Origin: Terriglobia bacterium
GTDB taxonomy: Bacteria; Acidobacteriota; Terriglobia; Terriglobales; Acidobacteriaceae
Reading direction: 5' to 3'
DNA length: 64,000 nt
NCBI GenBank assembly: GCA_032252755.1
Contig: JAVUPY010000024.1
Coordinates: forward strand, 62,001 to 126,000
Below the pieces are notes generated by a model. It made no database searches. It saw only the letters and a list, made by a program, of their open reading frames with translations, and had not been told where the DNA came from. A program made the position numbers and the translations under genes. Below are positions 41,326-50,538 of this stretch, one piece after another (positions within the stretch are counted from its first letter, which is position 1; every line of letters starts with the position of its first letter).

Positions 41326-42579
41326 CTACGAACCGGACTCCAGAGAACTCAACTTGAACATCTGCACACGCCGATTCAGCGTATCGGCGACGTACAAGCG
41401 CCCGGCCGAATCGATGCATAGGCCGGCTGGACTGCTGAAATCTCCTGCGTTGATACCTGCCTGCCCAAGAATTCCCAGGGGCTTTCCGTCCGATGTCAGT
41501 ATCTCTACCCGAGAGCCAACAGGATTGCTGAGGTAGATGTTGCCGGCAGCGTCCAATGCGATCGCAGTGGCGTGCACCTGCGGCGAATTTTCCTGGTTGG
41601 GAATGGGGAAACCGCCGAGGACATCGCCGTCAGGACTGAACACCAGAATGCGCGACCCAGAATTTTCGAGCACAAAAAAACGATTTTCGCCAACTGCGAT
41701 CTGAAGTGGGTTGACGAACCGGCTGTTTTTGTCACGGAGTCCGCCGATGCGTCGAATCAGGCGACCGGACAGATCAAGAATGACGAGTTCGTGCATGGGT
41801 GCGTCGAGCACATAAATACGTTTGAGTTTCCGGTCGACCGCGATAGCTTCCGGATACTGAAACATGCTCTCGTCGGCAATCATGCCAATACTGCGCACGT
41901 AGTAACCCTGCGGATCGAATACCAGCACTAGACCCTTCTGGCTGTCGGCGACGTAAATATTATCCTCAGCGTCCACCGCCACGCTCGAGGGAGCGCGGAG
42001 ACGAAGTTGCGGACCGCCGGCGATCCGAAACGAGCTACGCCCCTTCGGTTCCAGCACGTGGACCGCATGTTGCTGCGGATCGGCAATGATGAGCCTGCCC
42101 CGCGAGTCCGTTGTCACCATCGTGGGCGATCTCAGAACCCACTCACGGCCATAAGCGAGGGTAACGAGGTCGTCCCTGAGATTGCCGAAGAAGGTGTGTG
42201 CTCTTAAGCGTCGACTGGCATGTCCGGGCGGCTCGAAGTTTTCGACGACATCCTCGATCGAGTGCAGATCCATGAATTCCGGAGCAGGTCGCTTGTTCGA
42301 GGCATACGGTGAAATGAACCCAGGGGACGCGCCGCTGTTGCGTCCGAGAGTCCTTCGCGCTTTTCTAAAGGTACCGTCTGGCGCATAGAGGCCAGCAAAA
42401 ACTGGAAGCTTGAACCTTGGTGTGATTACAGAGCCATCCGCAGGTGCTGGCGAGGAAGTCGCCGCGGCAACAGTTGAGAATGCGTGATCGGCCAATTGCT
42501 GAGAAGCAGAATCCTCTATACAGAACAGAATGCTGAAAACACAACACACACCGACACGGCAAAATGATCGAAGCATCAC
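41326..42579 (-). CDS. NHL-repeat beta-propeller protein (copy 1, first gene of the locus)
   Basis: 417 residues with a signal peptide (MMLRSFCRVGVCCVFSILFCIEDSAS), an unstructured segment to about residue 110 and NHL repeats to the end, for example PSSVAVDAEDNIYVADSQKGLVLVFDPQG and FSSPAGLCIDSAGRLYVADTLNRRVQMF. GGAGG lies upstream of the start (GTG at 42579 or ATG at 42576). A 250-base gap without a recognised gene separates it from the TPR gene. It is paralogous to the propellers at 37402 and 32228. Confidence 0.87.
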   Translation of the reverse strand: MMLRSFCRVGVCCVFSILFCIEDSASQQLADHAFSTVAAATSSPAPADGSVITPRFKLPVFAGLYAPDGTFRKARRTLGRNSGASPGFISPYASNKRPAPEFMDLHSIEDVVENFEPPGHASRRLRAHTFFGNLRDDLVTLAYGREWVLRSPTMVTTDSRGRLIIADPQQHAVHVLEPKGRSSFRIAGGPQLRLRAPSSVAVDAEDNIYVADSQKGLVLVFDPQGYYVRSIGMIADESMFQYPEAIAVDRKLKRIYVLDAPMHELVILDLSGRLIRRIGGLRDKNSRFVNPLQIAVGENRFFVLENSGSRILVFSPDGDVLGGFPIPNQENSPQVHATAIALDAAGNIYLSNPVGSRVEILTSDGKPLGILGQAGINAGDFSSPAGLCIDSAGRLYVADTLNRRVQMFKLSSLESGS

Positions 42580-43044
42580 GGTCCTCCCCCGAGTGACGTG
42601 GCTTCGTCCCGTTTCAAAGACGAAAGAATGAATTTTGACGACTTAAGACATCAGCAAGTAAGCCACTGTTTTGAGCAGGTTGCAAGAGTACTTTGGAATT
42701 CGATGTTGGAAAATTTCTGATCTTGAGTCATTGCTCTGGATTCTCGAAACGGCCCCGACCATCGATTACCATCCAGAGCCCTGCCATCCCTTCGGCCTTG
42801 CGCCAGGATGCAAGCACGGTTGCGAGCGCCTTCGCGCCATGTCAGTCTCGCGGAATTGTCCCGCGCGCCGCGGGCTGCGGCACACGGCTCCACACGTCAG
42901 ATCCCGTTTGACACGGCCGTTCGACCGCCCTAAACTCCATTCTTGATGACTGTCCTTCTCTAATTCGCTCCCATTGCGCGCCATCACCTTCCTGGGAACT
43001 ACTGCGCGCGCATGATCGAGACCCTAACTTAAGGGAGATTAGAG
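42580..43044. other. intergenic region between the cytochrome locus and rsgA
   Basis: 465 bases between two divergent transcription units. It must hold the promoters for both the NHL-cytochrome locus (minus) and rsgA (plus). The part near 42600-42720 is AT-richer. I see no convincing promoter, tRNA or riboswitch. Confidence 0.6.
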
Positions 43045-44115
43045 ATGCAGCTTTCTCTGCTGGGCTGGAGCCCAAGGTTCGCAGCCGCCTTCGCCGCTCA
43101 CGCTTCCGCCGGACTCGTTCCCGGCCGCGTCGTTCAACAGTTCAACCACATCTACACCGTCGCCACCGAGGCCGGAGAGATCCGCGCCCAACTCTCCGGA
43201 CGCCTGCGCTACCACTCCGCGGCGCACGAACTGCCCGTCACCGGCGACTGGGTCGCCCTGCGCGTTCCGCCCGACCAGGGCGCGGCGCAGGTCCTCGCCG
43301 TCCTGCCGCGACTCACTCGCTTCTCCCGTCGCGCCGCCGGAAAAGGCCAGCACGAGCAGGTGCTCGCCGCCAACCTCGACTACGCATTCCTCGTCTCCGG
43401 CCTCGACAATGACTTCAGCCCGCGCCGCATCGAGCGCTACCTCACCGCAGCGTGGGACAGCGGCTCGACTCCCGTCGTCATCCTGAACAAGGTCGATCTC
43501 TGCGACGATCCCGCTTCACGCGTCCGCGCCGTCGAGCAGGTCGCGGCCGGCGTCGCCATCCACGTCGTCAGCGCTTTGCGTGGAGATGGCCTGGGGGAAC
43601 TCGCTCGATACTGCCTGCCCGGACAGACCATCGCTCTTCTCGGCTCCTCCGGCGTCGGCAAATCGACTCTCATCAATCGACTTCTCGGAAACGATTTGCA
43701 GACCACGCAGCCCGTGCTCCCGGATGGCCGCGGTCGTCACACCACCACGCGCCGTGAACTCCTGTTCTGTGCCGGAGGCGGAATGGTCATCGACACGCCA
43801 GGAATGCGCGAACTCCAACTGTGGGACGACAGCGAGGGTCTGCAGACGACCTTCGACGAAATCGAGACCCTGGCTCGCAACTGCCGCTACCGCGACTGCC
43901 GTCACGAATCCGAGCCCGGCTGCGCAGTGCTGGAAGCCGTTACTGCCGGCACTCTCAGCGCCGAAAGATTGTCGAGCCTTCACAAACTCCAGCGGGAAAT
44001 CGCTTTCCTCGACCGTCGCGACGATCCCATGGCCGACCTCGCCGAAAGGCGCCGCTGGAAGGCCATCCACAAATCAGCCAAACGCTTCATGAACGAGTCG
44101 CCGAAATACAAGTGA
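43045..44115 (+). CDS. rsgA: ribosome small subunit-dependent GTPase A
   Basis: Circularly permuted GTPase that checks 30S maturation. 356 residues: an N-terminal OB-fold (GRVVQQFNHIYTVATEAGEIRAQLSGRLR), then motifs in the permuted order G4 NKVDL, G5 VSALRG, G1 GSSGVGKSTLIN, G2 region GRGRHTTTRREL, G3 DTPGMREL, and a zinc finger CRYRDCRHESEPGC. AGGGAGATTAGAG precedes the ATG. It is monocistronic and divergent from the cytochrome locus. Confidence 0.96.
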   Translation: MQLSLLGWSPRFAAAFAAHASAGLVPGRVVQQFNHIYTVATEAGEIRAQLSGRLRYHSAAHELPVTGDWVALRVPPDQGAAQVLAVLPRLTRFSRRAAGKGQHEQVLAANLDYAFLVSGLDNDFSPRRIERYLTAAWDSGSTPVVILNKVDLCDDPASRVRAVEQVAAGVAIHVVSALRGDGLGELARYCLPGQTIALLGSSGVGKSTLINRLLGNDLQTTQPVLPDGRGRHTTTRRELLFCAGGGMVIDTPGMRELQLWDDSEGLQTTFDEIETLARNCRYRDCRHESEPGCAVLEAVTAGTLSAERLSSLHKLQREIAFLDRRDDPMADLAERRRWKAIHKSAKRFMNESPKYK

Positions 44116-44343
44116 CGATTGCTTCAGGAACACACATTCTCACCATGGAATTCATCGCTGCCTCGTCCCGGCTTTGCTGCGGCAGGGGCGGTCCCCCCAA
44201 GGACAATTTAGATCTCTTATGTTCCATTTTCGGAACAAAAAAATAATCTCGTTTGAACTTTCCGGAGTTCTACTAAAGTGGCCACCGTTTAACAATCTCT
44301 GATTCCCAAAAAGGCTGCGACTTTTTCGAGACGGAGTAATTCG

Positions 44344-47300
44344 ATGTGGCAAATATCCCGCTTTTCTCTTCTGGGCATTCTCCTCATATCGCTCACAGGA
44401 ACCCTTTTCGCCGCAGTACCCACTATAAGCAGCCTATCGGTGACTTCGGGCACCGTTGGAACCTCGGTCACGATCAATGGTTCCAATTTCGGAAATTCGC
44501 AGGGCTCAAGCACGGTGACTTTTAACGGCGTTGCCGCAATTCCGACCAGTTGGAATAAAACCAAGATTGTCACGACTGTTCCACCTGATGCCACCACTGG
44601 CTTGGTAAAGGTGACAGTCAGCGGTACCGCCAGCAATGGCCTGAATTTCACGGTTGTACCCCACATCACTAGCCTCTCACCATCCTCTGGGCACACGGGA
44701 GATGCTTTGACGATCAGTGGGTCCGGTTTTGGACCTGTGCGCAACGCAAGTACGGTTGCGTTCGGCAGTGCGGGTGCCACCGTAAACAGTTGGGCTTCGG
44801 GAAGTATCGTCGTGGTCGTCCCGCAACAGCCGGGCTCCTCAGTGGTGGTCACAGTAAACGGAACAGCAAGCAACAGCACACAATTCACGCTCCTGCCCGG
44901 GCCTTCCATTACTGGACTGTCACTCACATCAGGTCCGGTGGGCACACCCCTGACGGTTTCGGGAGCGAACTTCGGAGGAACGCCGGGTTCGATAACGTTC
45001 AACGGAATGGCGGCCACGCCAACCTCTTGGAGTGACAGCAGCATCGGGGTAGCTGTTCCAGCGGGGGCAACTACTGGCAATGTTGTCGTCACCGCTTATG
45101 GGGCGCAGAGTAATGGCGTTCAATTCACGGTGACACCTTACATCGGGAGCCTTTCACCTATTTCGGGAACAGTGGGCACACCCGTGACCATAATGGGTAC
45201 TAGCTTCGGTGTAGCCCAAGGAAGCAGCACAGTATCGTTCAACGGAACCCTCGCAATACCCACGTCCTGGGGCGATAACAGCATCACGACTCCTGTCCCA
45301 ACGGGAGCGACCGCAGGAAACGTTGTGGTGACGGTCGGCGGTGTTCAGAGCAATGGGATTGCATTCACGGTAACTCAGGTAGCTCCGAATATCTCAACGG
45401 TGAGTCCGACAATGGCTCGCGTGAACGATGGCGTTTTGATTACGGGAACAAACTTCGGAGCCACGCAAGGATCAAGCACCGTCACATTCAATGGGACTTC
45501 AGCTCCCATTACAGATTGGGAGGATACCTCTATCACAGTAGGTGTTCCGAGCGGAGCGACGACAGGAAATATCGTCATCACAGTAAACGGGCAAAATAGT
45601 AACGGCATTTCTTTCACAGTGATGTCGGACTCCGCACCTTATATCGCCAGCATTTCTCCTGATTTTGGCGGTAAGGGGACTCCAGTAACAATCATTGGAC
45701 TCAACTTTGGAGCAACTAAGGGATCGAGTTCTGTCACATTTAATAGTATGACCGCCAACACTCTAAGCTGGAGTGATACGGCTGTAACCGCCGCCGTCCC
45801 GGCGGGGGCGACTGCTGGAGATATTCTCATCAACGTAAATGGGGTTCAGAGCAACGGGATGGGGTTTAATCCTAACCAGTTGCAGGATGACACTGTCATT
45901 ACCCCTGTTTACCAGCCGATTGCATCGACTGGAACAGACTCTTATATCCAAAAGAAGATGGCTGTTGGAATCGACGGATTCACGAGGTTCGTGACTGGAG
46001 ACAGCACTTCTTCTGGCTACGATGATCAAATTGCGTACGTTCGCTGCCTCGATGCCGATTGCACCACGTTCCACACCGCCAAATTCACCATAGGGCAGTG
46101 GACCGATGCCTATGCGATTGCTCTCGGCCCCGATGGCTTTGCTCGTATCGCATATAAGAATTTTGGAAACGAGCCCCCAGCGGGTGCTGATTCAACTGTG
46201 GGACTGATCCAATGCGCAGATGACGACTGCACGTCTTACACAAACACGACCGTCGACGGCGCCAGTAATAATCAGATGTTGTCCATCGCTGTCGGGAGTG
46301 ATGGCACTTCGAACATCCTGTATGACTACGGCAGAGACTATTGTGACTATTATCCTTTCCAGACTTACCAAGGAGTGGGGTTGGCGTCCTGTTCGCAAGG
46401 TGGTGGTTGTAGCTTGACACAAATTACCCCCGTTCACTGCTCATCTTCTATGGCTGGAACAATCACGATGGGTTCTGGCGGGAGTCCCGCATTCGCTTAT
46501 GTCATTGAGGGAGTCTGGAACTACGGTGGTCAATACTGGGTTGTCCCGAATTCACTTCATTATTACTCCGATGGCAGCGACACCACGTTGGGAACCGCCG
46601 ATTTGGCTTATGGGATTGTGGATATTGCGATGGGACCGGACGGTTTTGGTCGAATCGGGTCCTTTGCTGTCAGCGATATGTCGGGTAATCCGAGCAGATG
46701 GGTTGACTATATTCAATGCACGAATTCATCTTGCGGTGCGTACACAACTCAGCGGGTTAGTTCAACCTCGTTGGAGAGTCTGTCACTCACAGTACCGGAT
46801 GACAATCAAGCTATCCTCGCTGCTGGCTCAAATGCATACGGTGAGGCGGACCTTCACTATATTCAGTGCTCGAGTGCTGACTGTTCGACCTACGACGATA
46901 ATCCAATCCAAAACGACTGGTCCACAGGCGTGGGAGTCTCGATGATCGCAGGGCAGGACTCACAGTCTCGCATCGTGGCAACAGACTCCCAATTGCGGGT
47001 TAATCATGTACGTAAGACCGTTTCTGTGAAGATTACGCTCAGAAGCGGCAGTTCTCTCAACGCCTCGAATGATGATTTCGCTATAGGTACATACCTGACA
47101 GATTTTGGCACTACGCAATTGGGGAAATTTATATTTACTCGAGGTACTCAAATAGCAGGCTGTTTGAATGGAATTGAAGCAGTGGGGAAGCTGAGTTCTT
47201 CGTCATATCAAGGCAAGATAAAAATCCGCAGGCGTTACCTGGATGGGGCGTTGTGGGTTGATGGTCTGCCACAGAACCAATCACTGAGGAGTAATAGTGG

Positions 47301-47664
47301 TGATACTTCTCTTAATGCCTTCCGCGATGATGACCCGTACTCCGGAGGCTCGCAGGGTGTCGTGTATGACTTGGATGCACCGGGTCCTATTTCGCTGTTT
47401 GGTCCAATCATTAAGCGATCTAGGCAGAATTTTGTAGTGTGGGCGGAAATTCCAAATACCAGTGGTATACCGAACAACGATGAGACGCTAGATCATGGCG
47501 GCCCTTATGGTACTCGGGTCTCTCCAATGTACTATTTCTATGTCAGAGGGTCGTGCAGCTTTGCGCCGAATCTCGCGGCTCCCCCTCAATGGGACACTAC
47601 TGTACCCGGTGACAACGAGTTTTGGCTCGGGAGAACTAACGTGAGTTCAGACCTAGTTCATTGA
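44344..47664 (+). CDS. large secreted protein with six IPT/TIG domains
   Basis: 1106 residues with a signal peptide (up to GTLFAA). Six IPT/TIG immunoglobulin-like domains cover residues 22 to about 510, each starting like PYIGSLSPISGTVGTPVTIMGTSFG and ending NGVQFTVT. The second half (510-960) has repeats with paired cysteines, VRCLDADCTTF, IQCADDDCTSY, IQCTNSSCGAY and IQCSSADCSTY, alternating with 'iaLGPDGFaRIay' units that look propeller-like. Lower GC than the surrounding genes suggests transfer. Probably a surface adhesin or polysaccharide-binding protein; the function is not established. Confidence 0.85.
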   Translation: MWQISRFSLLGILLISLTGTLFAAVPTISSLSVTSGTVGTSVTINGSNFGNSQGSSTVTFNGVAAIPTSWNKTKIVTTVPPDATTGLVKVTVSGTASNGLNFTVVPHITSLSPSSGHTGDALTISGSGFGPVRNASTVAFGSAGATVNSWASGSIVVVVPQQPGSSVVVTVNGTASNSTQFTLLPGPSITGLSLTSGPVGTPLTVSGANFGGTPGSITFNGMAATPTSWSDSSIGVAVPAGATTGNVVVTAYGAQSNGVQFTVTPYIGSLSPISGTVGTPVTIMGTSFGVAQGSSTVSFNGTLAIPTSWGDNSITTPVPTGATAGNVVVTVGGVQSNGIAFTVTQVAPNISTVSPTMARVNDGVLITGTNFGATQGSSTVTFNGTSAPITDWEDTSITVGVPSGATTGNIVITVNGQNSNGISFTVMSDSAPYIASISPDFGGKGTPVTIIGLNFGATKGSSSVTFNSMTANTLSWSDTAVTAAVPAGATAGDILINVNGVQSNGMGFNPNQLQDDTVITPVYQPIASTGTDSYIQKKMAVGIDGFTRFVTGDSTSSGYDDQIAYVRCLDADCTTFHTAKFTIGQWTDAYAIALGPDGFARIAYKNFGNEPPAGADSTVGLIQCADDDCTSYTNTTVDGASNNQMLSIAVGSDGTSNILYDYGRDYCDYYPFQTYQGVGLASCSQGGGCSLTQITPVHCSSSMAGTITMGSGGSPAFAYVIEGVWNYGGQYWVVPNSLHYYSDGSDTTLGTADLAYGIVDIAMGPDGFGRIGSFAVSDMSGNPSRWVDYIQCTNSSCGAYTTQRVSSTSLESLSLTVPDDNQAILAAGSNAYGEADLHYIQCSSADCSTYDDNPIQNDWSTGVGVSMIAGQDSQSRIVATDSQLRVNHVRKTVSVKITLRSGSSLNASNDDFAIGTYLTDFGTTQLGKFIFTRGTQIAGCLNGIEAVGKLSSSSYQGKIKIRRRYLDGALWVDGLPQNQSLRSNSGDTSLNAFRDDDPYSGGSQGVVYDLDAPGPISLFGPIIKRSRQNFVVWAEIPNTSGIPNNDETLDHGGPYGTRVSPMYYFYVRGSCSFAPNLAAPPQWDTTVPGDNEFWLGRTNVSSDLVH

Positions 47665-47675
47665 GGAAGAGCGTT

Positions 47676-48281
47676 ATGATCAAAATCATTTGCGCAGTTT
47701 TGGTGTACTCACTGTTTCTGGTTTGCGCTCCTCTGTCTCGGGCGCAACAATGCAAACAGCTAGATAGTGCTACTCCCGACGAATGGCTTTCTTACTTGAA
47801 TCGAGTAACGCGAGACGACCAAAGCAGGGAATGCATTTACTTTGCTCTCCGAGGACTCGATAGGATGCGCTGGGAGCCAGCGATAGGCACCCTAGTCAAG
47901 TTCTTAGATTTTCAACGACCTCTGAACCACTGGGAAAAAGTAGGAGAATCACATCCAGAAGGTCCCTACCCGGCGGTAGATGCGTTGACATCGCTTCGCC
48001 AGAAGGCACTACCAGCTGTGTTGACCGTCATGCAGTCTGATTCCGCGTCCGAGCTGGCAAGGCACAATGCCATGGTTGTCTGGATACAAGTGTATTGGGG
48101 CGAATTAGGCGATCTACCCAAGGCGGTCGCAATGTTGGCACAAGAGGTAGAAAAAGCTCCAACAGAAAGAGCTAAGCAACGTCTCAGAGAAGCACTTGCC
48201 GACGCAGTGAAGTACTGTCCTCCTGACGATAAGGCCAGATGCAAAGCGGCAAGTGAAACTGGAAAGGACACAGCACAATGA
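47676..48281 (+). CDS. small secreted helical-repeat protein, paralogue 1
   Basis: 201 residues with a signal peptide (MIKIICAVLVYSLFLVCAPLSRAQ). The rest is alpha-helical and HEAT-like: MRWEPAIGTLVKFLDFQRP and ALPAVLTVMQSDSASELARHNAMVVWIQVYWG. Cysteines are regularly placed near both ends (QQCKQL, RECIYF, KYCPPDDKARCKAA). ATG 47676 has GAGGAAGAG upstream; a TTG at 47661 overlaps the TIG gene's stop. It is a close relative of the next gene and overlaps it by 4 bases. Confidence 0.78.
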   Translation: MIKIICAVLVYSLFLVCAPLSRAQQCKQLDSATPDEWLSYLNRVTRDDQSRECIYFALRGLDRMRWEPAIGTLVKFLDFQRPLNHWEKVGESHPEGPYPAVDALTSLRQKALPAVLTVMQSDSASELARHNAMVVWIQVYWGELGDLPKAVAMLAQEVEKAPTERAKQRLREALADAVKYCPPDDKARCKAASETGKDTAQ

Positions 48282-48886
48282 CACGACGAGTCCTTCTAAT
48301 TATTTCCGGAATCCTTCTCTCTTTTACTGCCCTTGCGCTGGGTCAAAACTGCGAAAAAATGCAGGGGTCTTCTGCGGACTCAGTTTCATATCTCACCAAA
48401 GCCAAGCCGGGACAGGAAGACGGTAATTGTGTGGCTGCGGCGATTAACAAACTCGGTGAGCAGCACGATGAGTCAGCAATTCCCGTGTTAGTAAAGTTCC
48501 TCGGTTTTCAGTACCCCGCTGGACCTCTGGGCAAGCGGAATCTCGAAGCTCGCAAGCACGGATTCGGTCCCACCTTCCCAGCAGAACTTGCACTTGAGAA
48601 GTTTGGCAATAGAGCACTTCCAGCGGTTCTGGAGCTTATTAAGAGCACATCGGCTTCCAGAGAAGCGAGGGAAAGCGCAGTTGCAGTGTGGATGAATTTC
48701 TATAAGGACAACGCCCCCACTGGAGTTGCTTTACTCAAGCAAGAGGCGGACAAAACTAAAGACCCATTTGCTCGTCAGAACTTGGGATACGCAGCTTTCC
48801 TGGCACAGTTGAACTGGTGCAGTCCTGAACAAAAAGCCCAGTGCAAAGCAGCGGCATTAGCGCATTATTCAAGCCCTCTGCAATGA
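48278..48886 (+). CDS. small secreted helical-repeat protein, paralogue 2
   Basis: 202 residues, signal peptide MTRRVLLIISGILLSFTALALGQ. It shares the layout of its upstream neighbour: ESAIPVLVKFLGFQYP, RALPAVLELIKSTSASREARESAVAVWMNFY and a final NWCSPEQKAQCKAAA. Start and stop overlap as ATGA. The two proteins look like tandem duplicates, and with the TIG gene they form a three-gene transcription unit of unknown role. Confidence 0.78.
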   Translation: MTRRVLLIISGILLSFTALALGQNCEKMQGSSADSVSYLTKAKPGQEDGNCVAAAINKLGEQHDESAIPVLVKFLGFQYPAGPLGKRNLEARKHGFGPTFPAELALEKFGNRALPAVLELIKSTSASREARESAVAVWMNFYKDNAPTGVALLKQEADKTKDPFARQNLGYAAFLAQLNWCSPEQKAQCKAAALAHYSSPLQ

Positions 48887-48903
48887 CCTAACGCTTTGTC
48901 TGT

Positions 48904-48940
48904 GCCCCATCTCTGCAGCGTTTCTTCGCAGATGTGGGGC
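48904..48940. repeat. dispersed palindromic repeat, family A copy 4
   Basis: GCCCCATCTCTGC and GCAGATGTGGGGC around loop AGCGTTTCTTC, with two or three mismatches between arms. It starts about 18 bases after the stop of the preceding gene. Confidence 0.65.
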
Positions 48941-49051
48941 CGTTCCCTGATTCGCCCTGTCAAGCGACCCACATCACAATCCCCCATAAAATATTCAGCG
49001 CACTCGGAATATAGTTCCAACCAAAACCTCAGAACTCATCCCTTGATTTGA

Positions 49052-49101
49052 TATAATGTATTCGGACAGAGTCCATCAAGCGGCGCCCCTAGTGGGCGCC
49101 G
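49052..49101 (+). ncRNA. possible short transcript: TATAAT box followed by a terminator-like hairpin
   Basis: A perfect TATAAT at 49052 is followed 24 bases later by CGGCGCCC-CTAGT-GGGCGCCG (49081-49101) and TCGCTATTT. No good -35 box is seen. It could be a small RNA or only a repeat element. Confidence 0.25.
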
Positions 49102-49131
49102 TCGCTATTTGGTATCCCATTCGTTTGGGTG

Positions 49132-49164
49132 CCCCATTCAAGCCCTCCTTTGGCTTGAGTGGGG
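49132..49164. repeat. dispersed palindromic repeat, family B copy 1
   Basis: CCCCATTCAAGCC and GGCTTGAGTGGGG, a 13-base pairing with one G-T pair, loop CTCCTTT. A related hairpin lies at 52011. Confidence 0.65.
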
Positions 49165-49278
49165 TAGTCGATCTTTCTCAACCCGCGCACCGTCGATGTC
49201 AGCTCCTGGCTTGGTTCCTTTTGGTATTGCACTCACCACGGCCAAGTCGTTCCAGCATTTTTCGTGTGGGTTCGCTCT

Positions 49279-49474
49279 AACGAAGAACGAAGAACGAACC
49301 ACGAACAACCAACTGAGAACTGAGAACCGCGAACTGAGAACTGGAGGAAGATGTGCGCCTTCCACTTCCCAGGATTGAAATCCTGGGCTACAACCAGTCG
49401 TCGCACGGACTCGCTCGCGTCGTTGATTTTGGTTTTGGTTTTTAACTGAGAACTGAGAACTGAGAACGGAGAAC
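49279..49474. repeat. heptamer-rich simple repeats and a short palindrome
   Basis: Units of AACTGAG occur in tandem at 49311-49327 and 49444-49464, with related AACGAAG and AACGGAG units around them. Between them, 49368-49387 is a perfect palindrome CCCAGGATT-GA-AATCCTGGG. The 885-base gap 48887-49771 contains these repeats and no gene I can support. Confidence 0.7.
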
Positions 49475-49771
49475 CCGGTCTTTTACGTCCGATAACTCGC
49501 AGTGGAAATCACATTTTTCGCGCGCAAAATCCTGAAAACAAACGCTCTCAGGATGTTTTTAGATTTAAGACCTTCCGGCTCAGCAGCTTACGGCGAAAAT
49601 TTCCGCAAAATATTGAAAACAAAAAAGAGCAAAACCGGGGGTGGGTAATTCGAATTCAGGAAGCAAGTCACCGACGTAATGCCAAGCCATCACTCATTCA
49701 TTGAGTCCCCAGTCGAGCAATGCTAAAAGCTTCACAGGCACTCAAGAACGCATTCTGCAGCGAGGGAAACC

Positions 49772-50053
49772 GTGAAACGTGACATGAAGCTTTGCACGCA
49801 GATTTTGGCAGTCGTCGAGAAGCAGCCCAGCCTCGAACCCACTCCGGTCGGAGTGGAAGGCCGCGAGCCGCAGGAGGTGAACTACCACCTGATGCTGCTC
49901 AACGAAGCCGGACTGATCGAGGCCGAAATGGTCGAGCACGCCAACAACGGCCAGTCCCGCTGGCTCGCCCGCCGGCTCACCTGGGCCGGATACGACTTCC
50001 TGGAGAACCAGCGCGCCATCGAGCGCCGAACTGGCGGCGGACTAAGGTGCTAG
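49772..50053 (+). CDS. DUF2513-like protein
   Basis: 93 residues. The sequence VKRDMKLCTQILAVVEKQPS...VNYHLMLLNEAGLIEAEMVEH...RRLTWAGYDFLENQRA fits DUF2513, a small family found in bacteria and prophages that looks like a winged helix. The GTG start has GAGGGAAAC upstream. A clear terminator follows. The role is unknown; it may be a phage or plasmid remnant, but no other phage gene is nearby. Confidence 0.75.
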   Translation: MKRDMKLCTQILAVVEKQPSLEPTPVGVEGREPQEVNYHLMLLNEAGLIEAEMVEHANNGQSRWLARRLTWAGYDFLENQRAIERRTGGGLRC

Positions 50054-50084
50054 GCTCCTGTTGGCCCGGCAGTATCCGCGAAAC

Positions 50085-50113
50085 ACAAAACCCGCCAAAA
50101 GAGCGGGTTTTGT
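50085..50113 (+). terminator. intrinsic terminator of the DUF2513-like gene
   Basis: An 11-bp stem ACAAAACCCGC / GCGGGTTTTGT with a seven-base loop, 32 bases after the stop; the 3' arm contains TTTT. Confidence 0.85.
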
Positions 50114-50538
50114 ATGGGAAAGCCTCTCCCCCGAAAGACTCCCCGGAACGCGATATTTATATTAGCCGAAATCCCTTGCCAGAAGCGGATTTTCGGCAAA
50201 AATAATTTCTACTTAGCTCTTCCGGGCGCTTACCGCTCGCTTCACCACCGAACACCGGAATAAAGGCTTTGAAGCCAAGTCGCACGACAGGAGTTCTGGT
50301 TCGTGATTTCCATTCGCCAGACCAGTTGCGGATGAGGCTGATTGGTCAGTTCCTGCACCAGCCCATGATTGCCGTTTGCAATCGCCGCTGCGTCGAATTC
50401 GATATTGCCATTCGGCACCCGCGTCGTATTTCCGGAGGAACAGTCTCCTGATCCCGGCACGCAGGAACTTGCAGCAGAGTTGCAATGGGAAGGTAAAAAC
50501 CTGGCGAGATGGAGCGGCGAGTTAACGGCTACAAGTGC
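50114..50538. other. intergenic region, possible gene remnant
   Basis: 425 bases without a gene I can support. A minus-strand frame at 50242-50460 (72 codons, with SGDCSSGNTTRVPNGNIEFDAAAIA) has a secreted-protein flavour and may be the remnant of a lost gene. Confidence 0.4.

Noticed and set aside
41198-41536. Plus-strand frame beginning MKDKEKWKSIVQNDG
   Set aside because: The first 15 residues look coding, but most of the frame is antisense to the NHL gene's 3' end and becomes Ser/Arg/Pro-rich; no ribosome binding site was seen.
42580-43044. Riboswitch or c-di-GMP aptamer upstream of the cytochrome locus
   Set aside because: Such aptamers control cytochromes in other bacteria, so I looked, but the conserved GEMM core sequence is absent by eye.
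50242-50460. Minus-strand 72-codon gene
   Set aside because: The composition is plausible but there is no signal peptide, start signal or recognisable family; kept only as a possible remnant.
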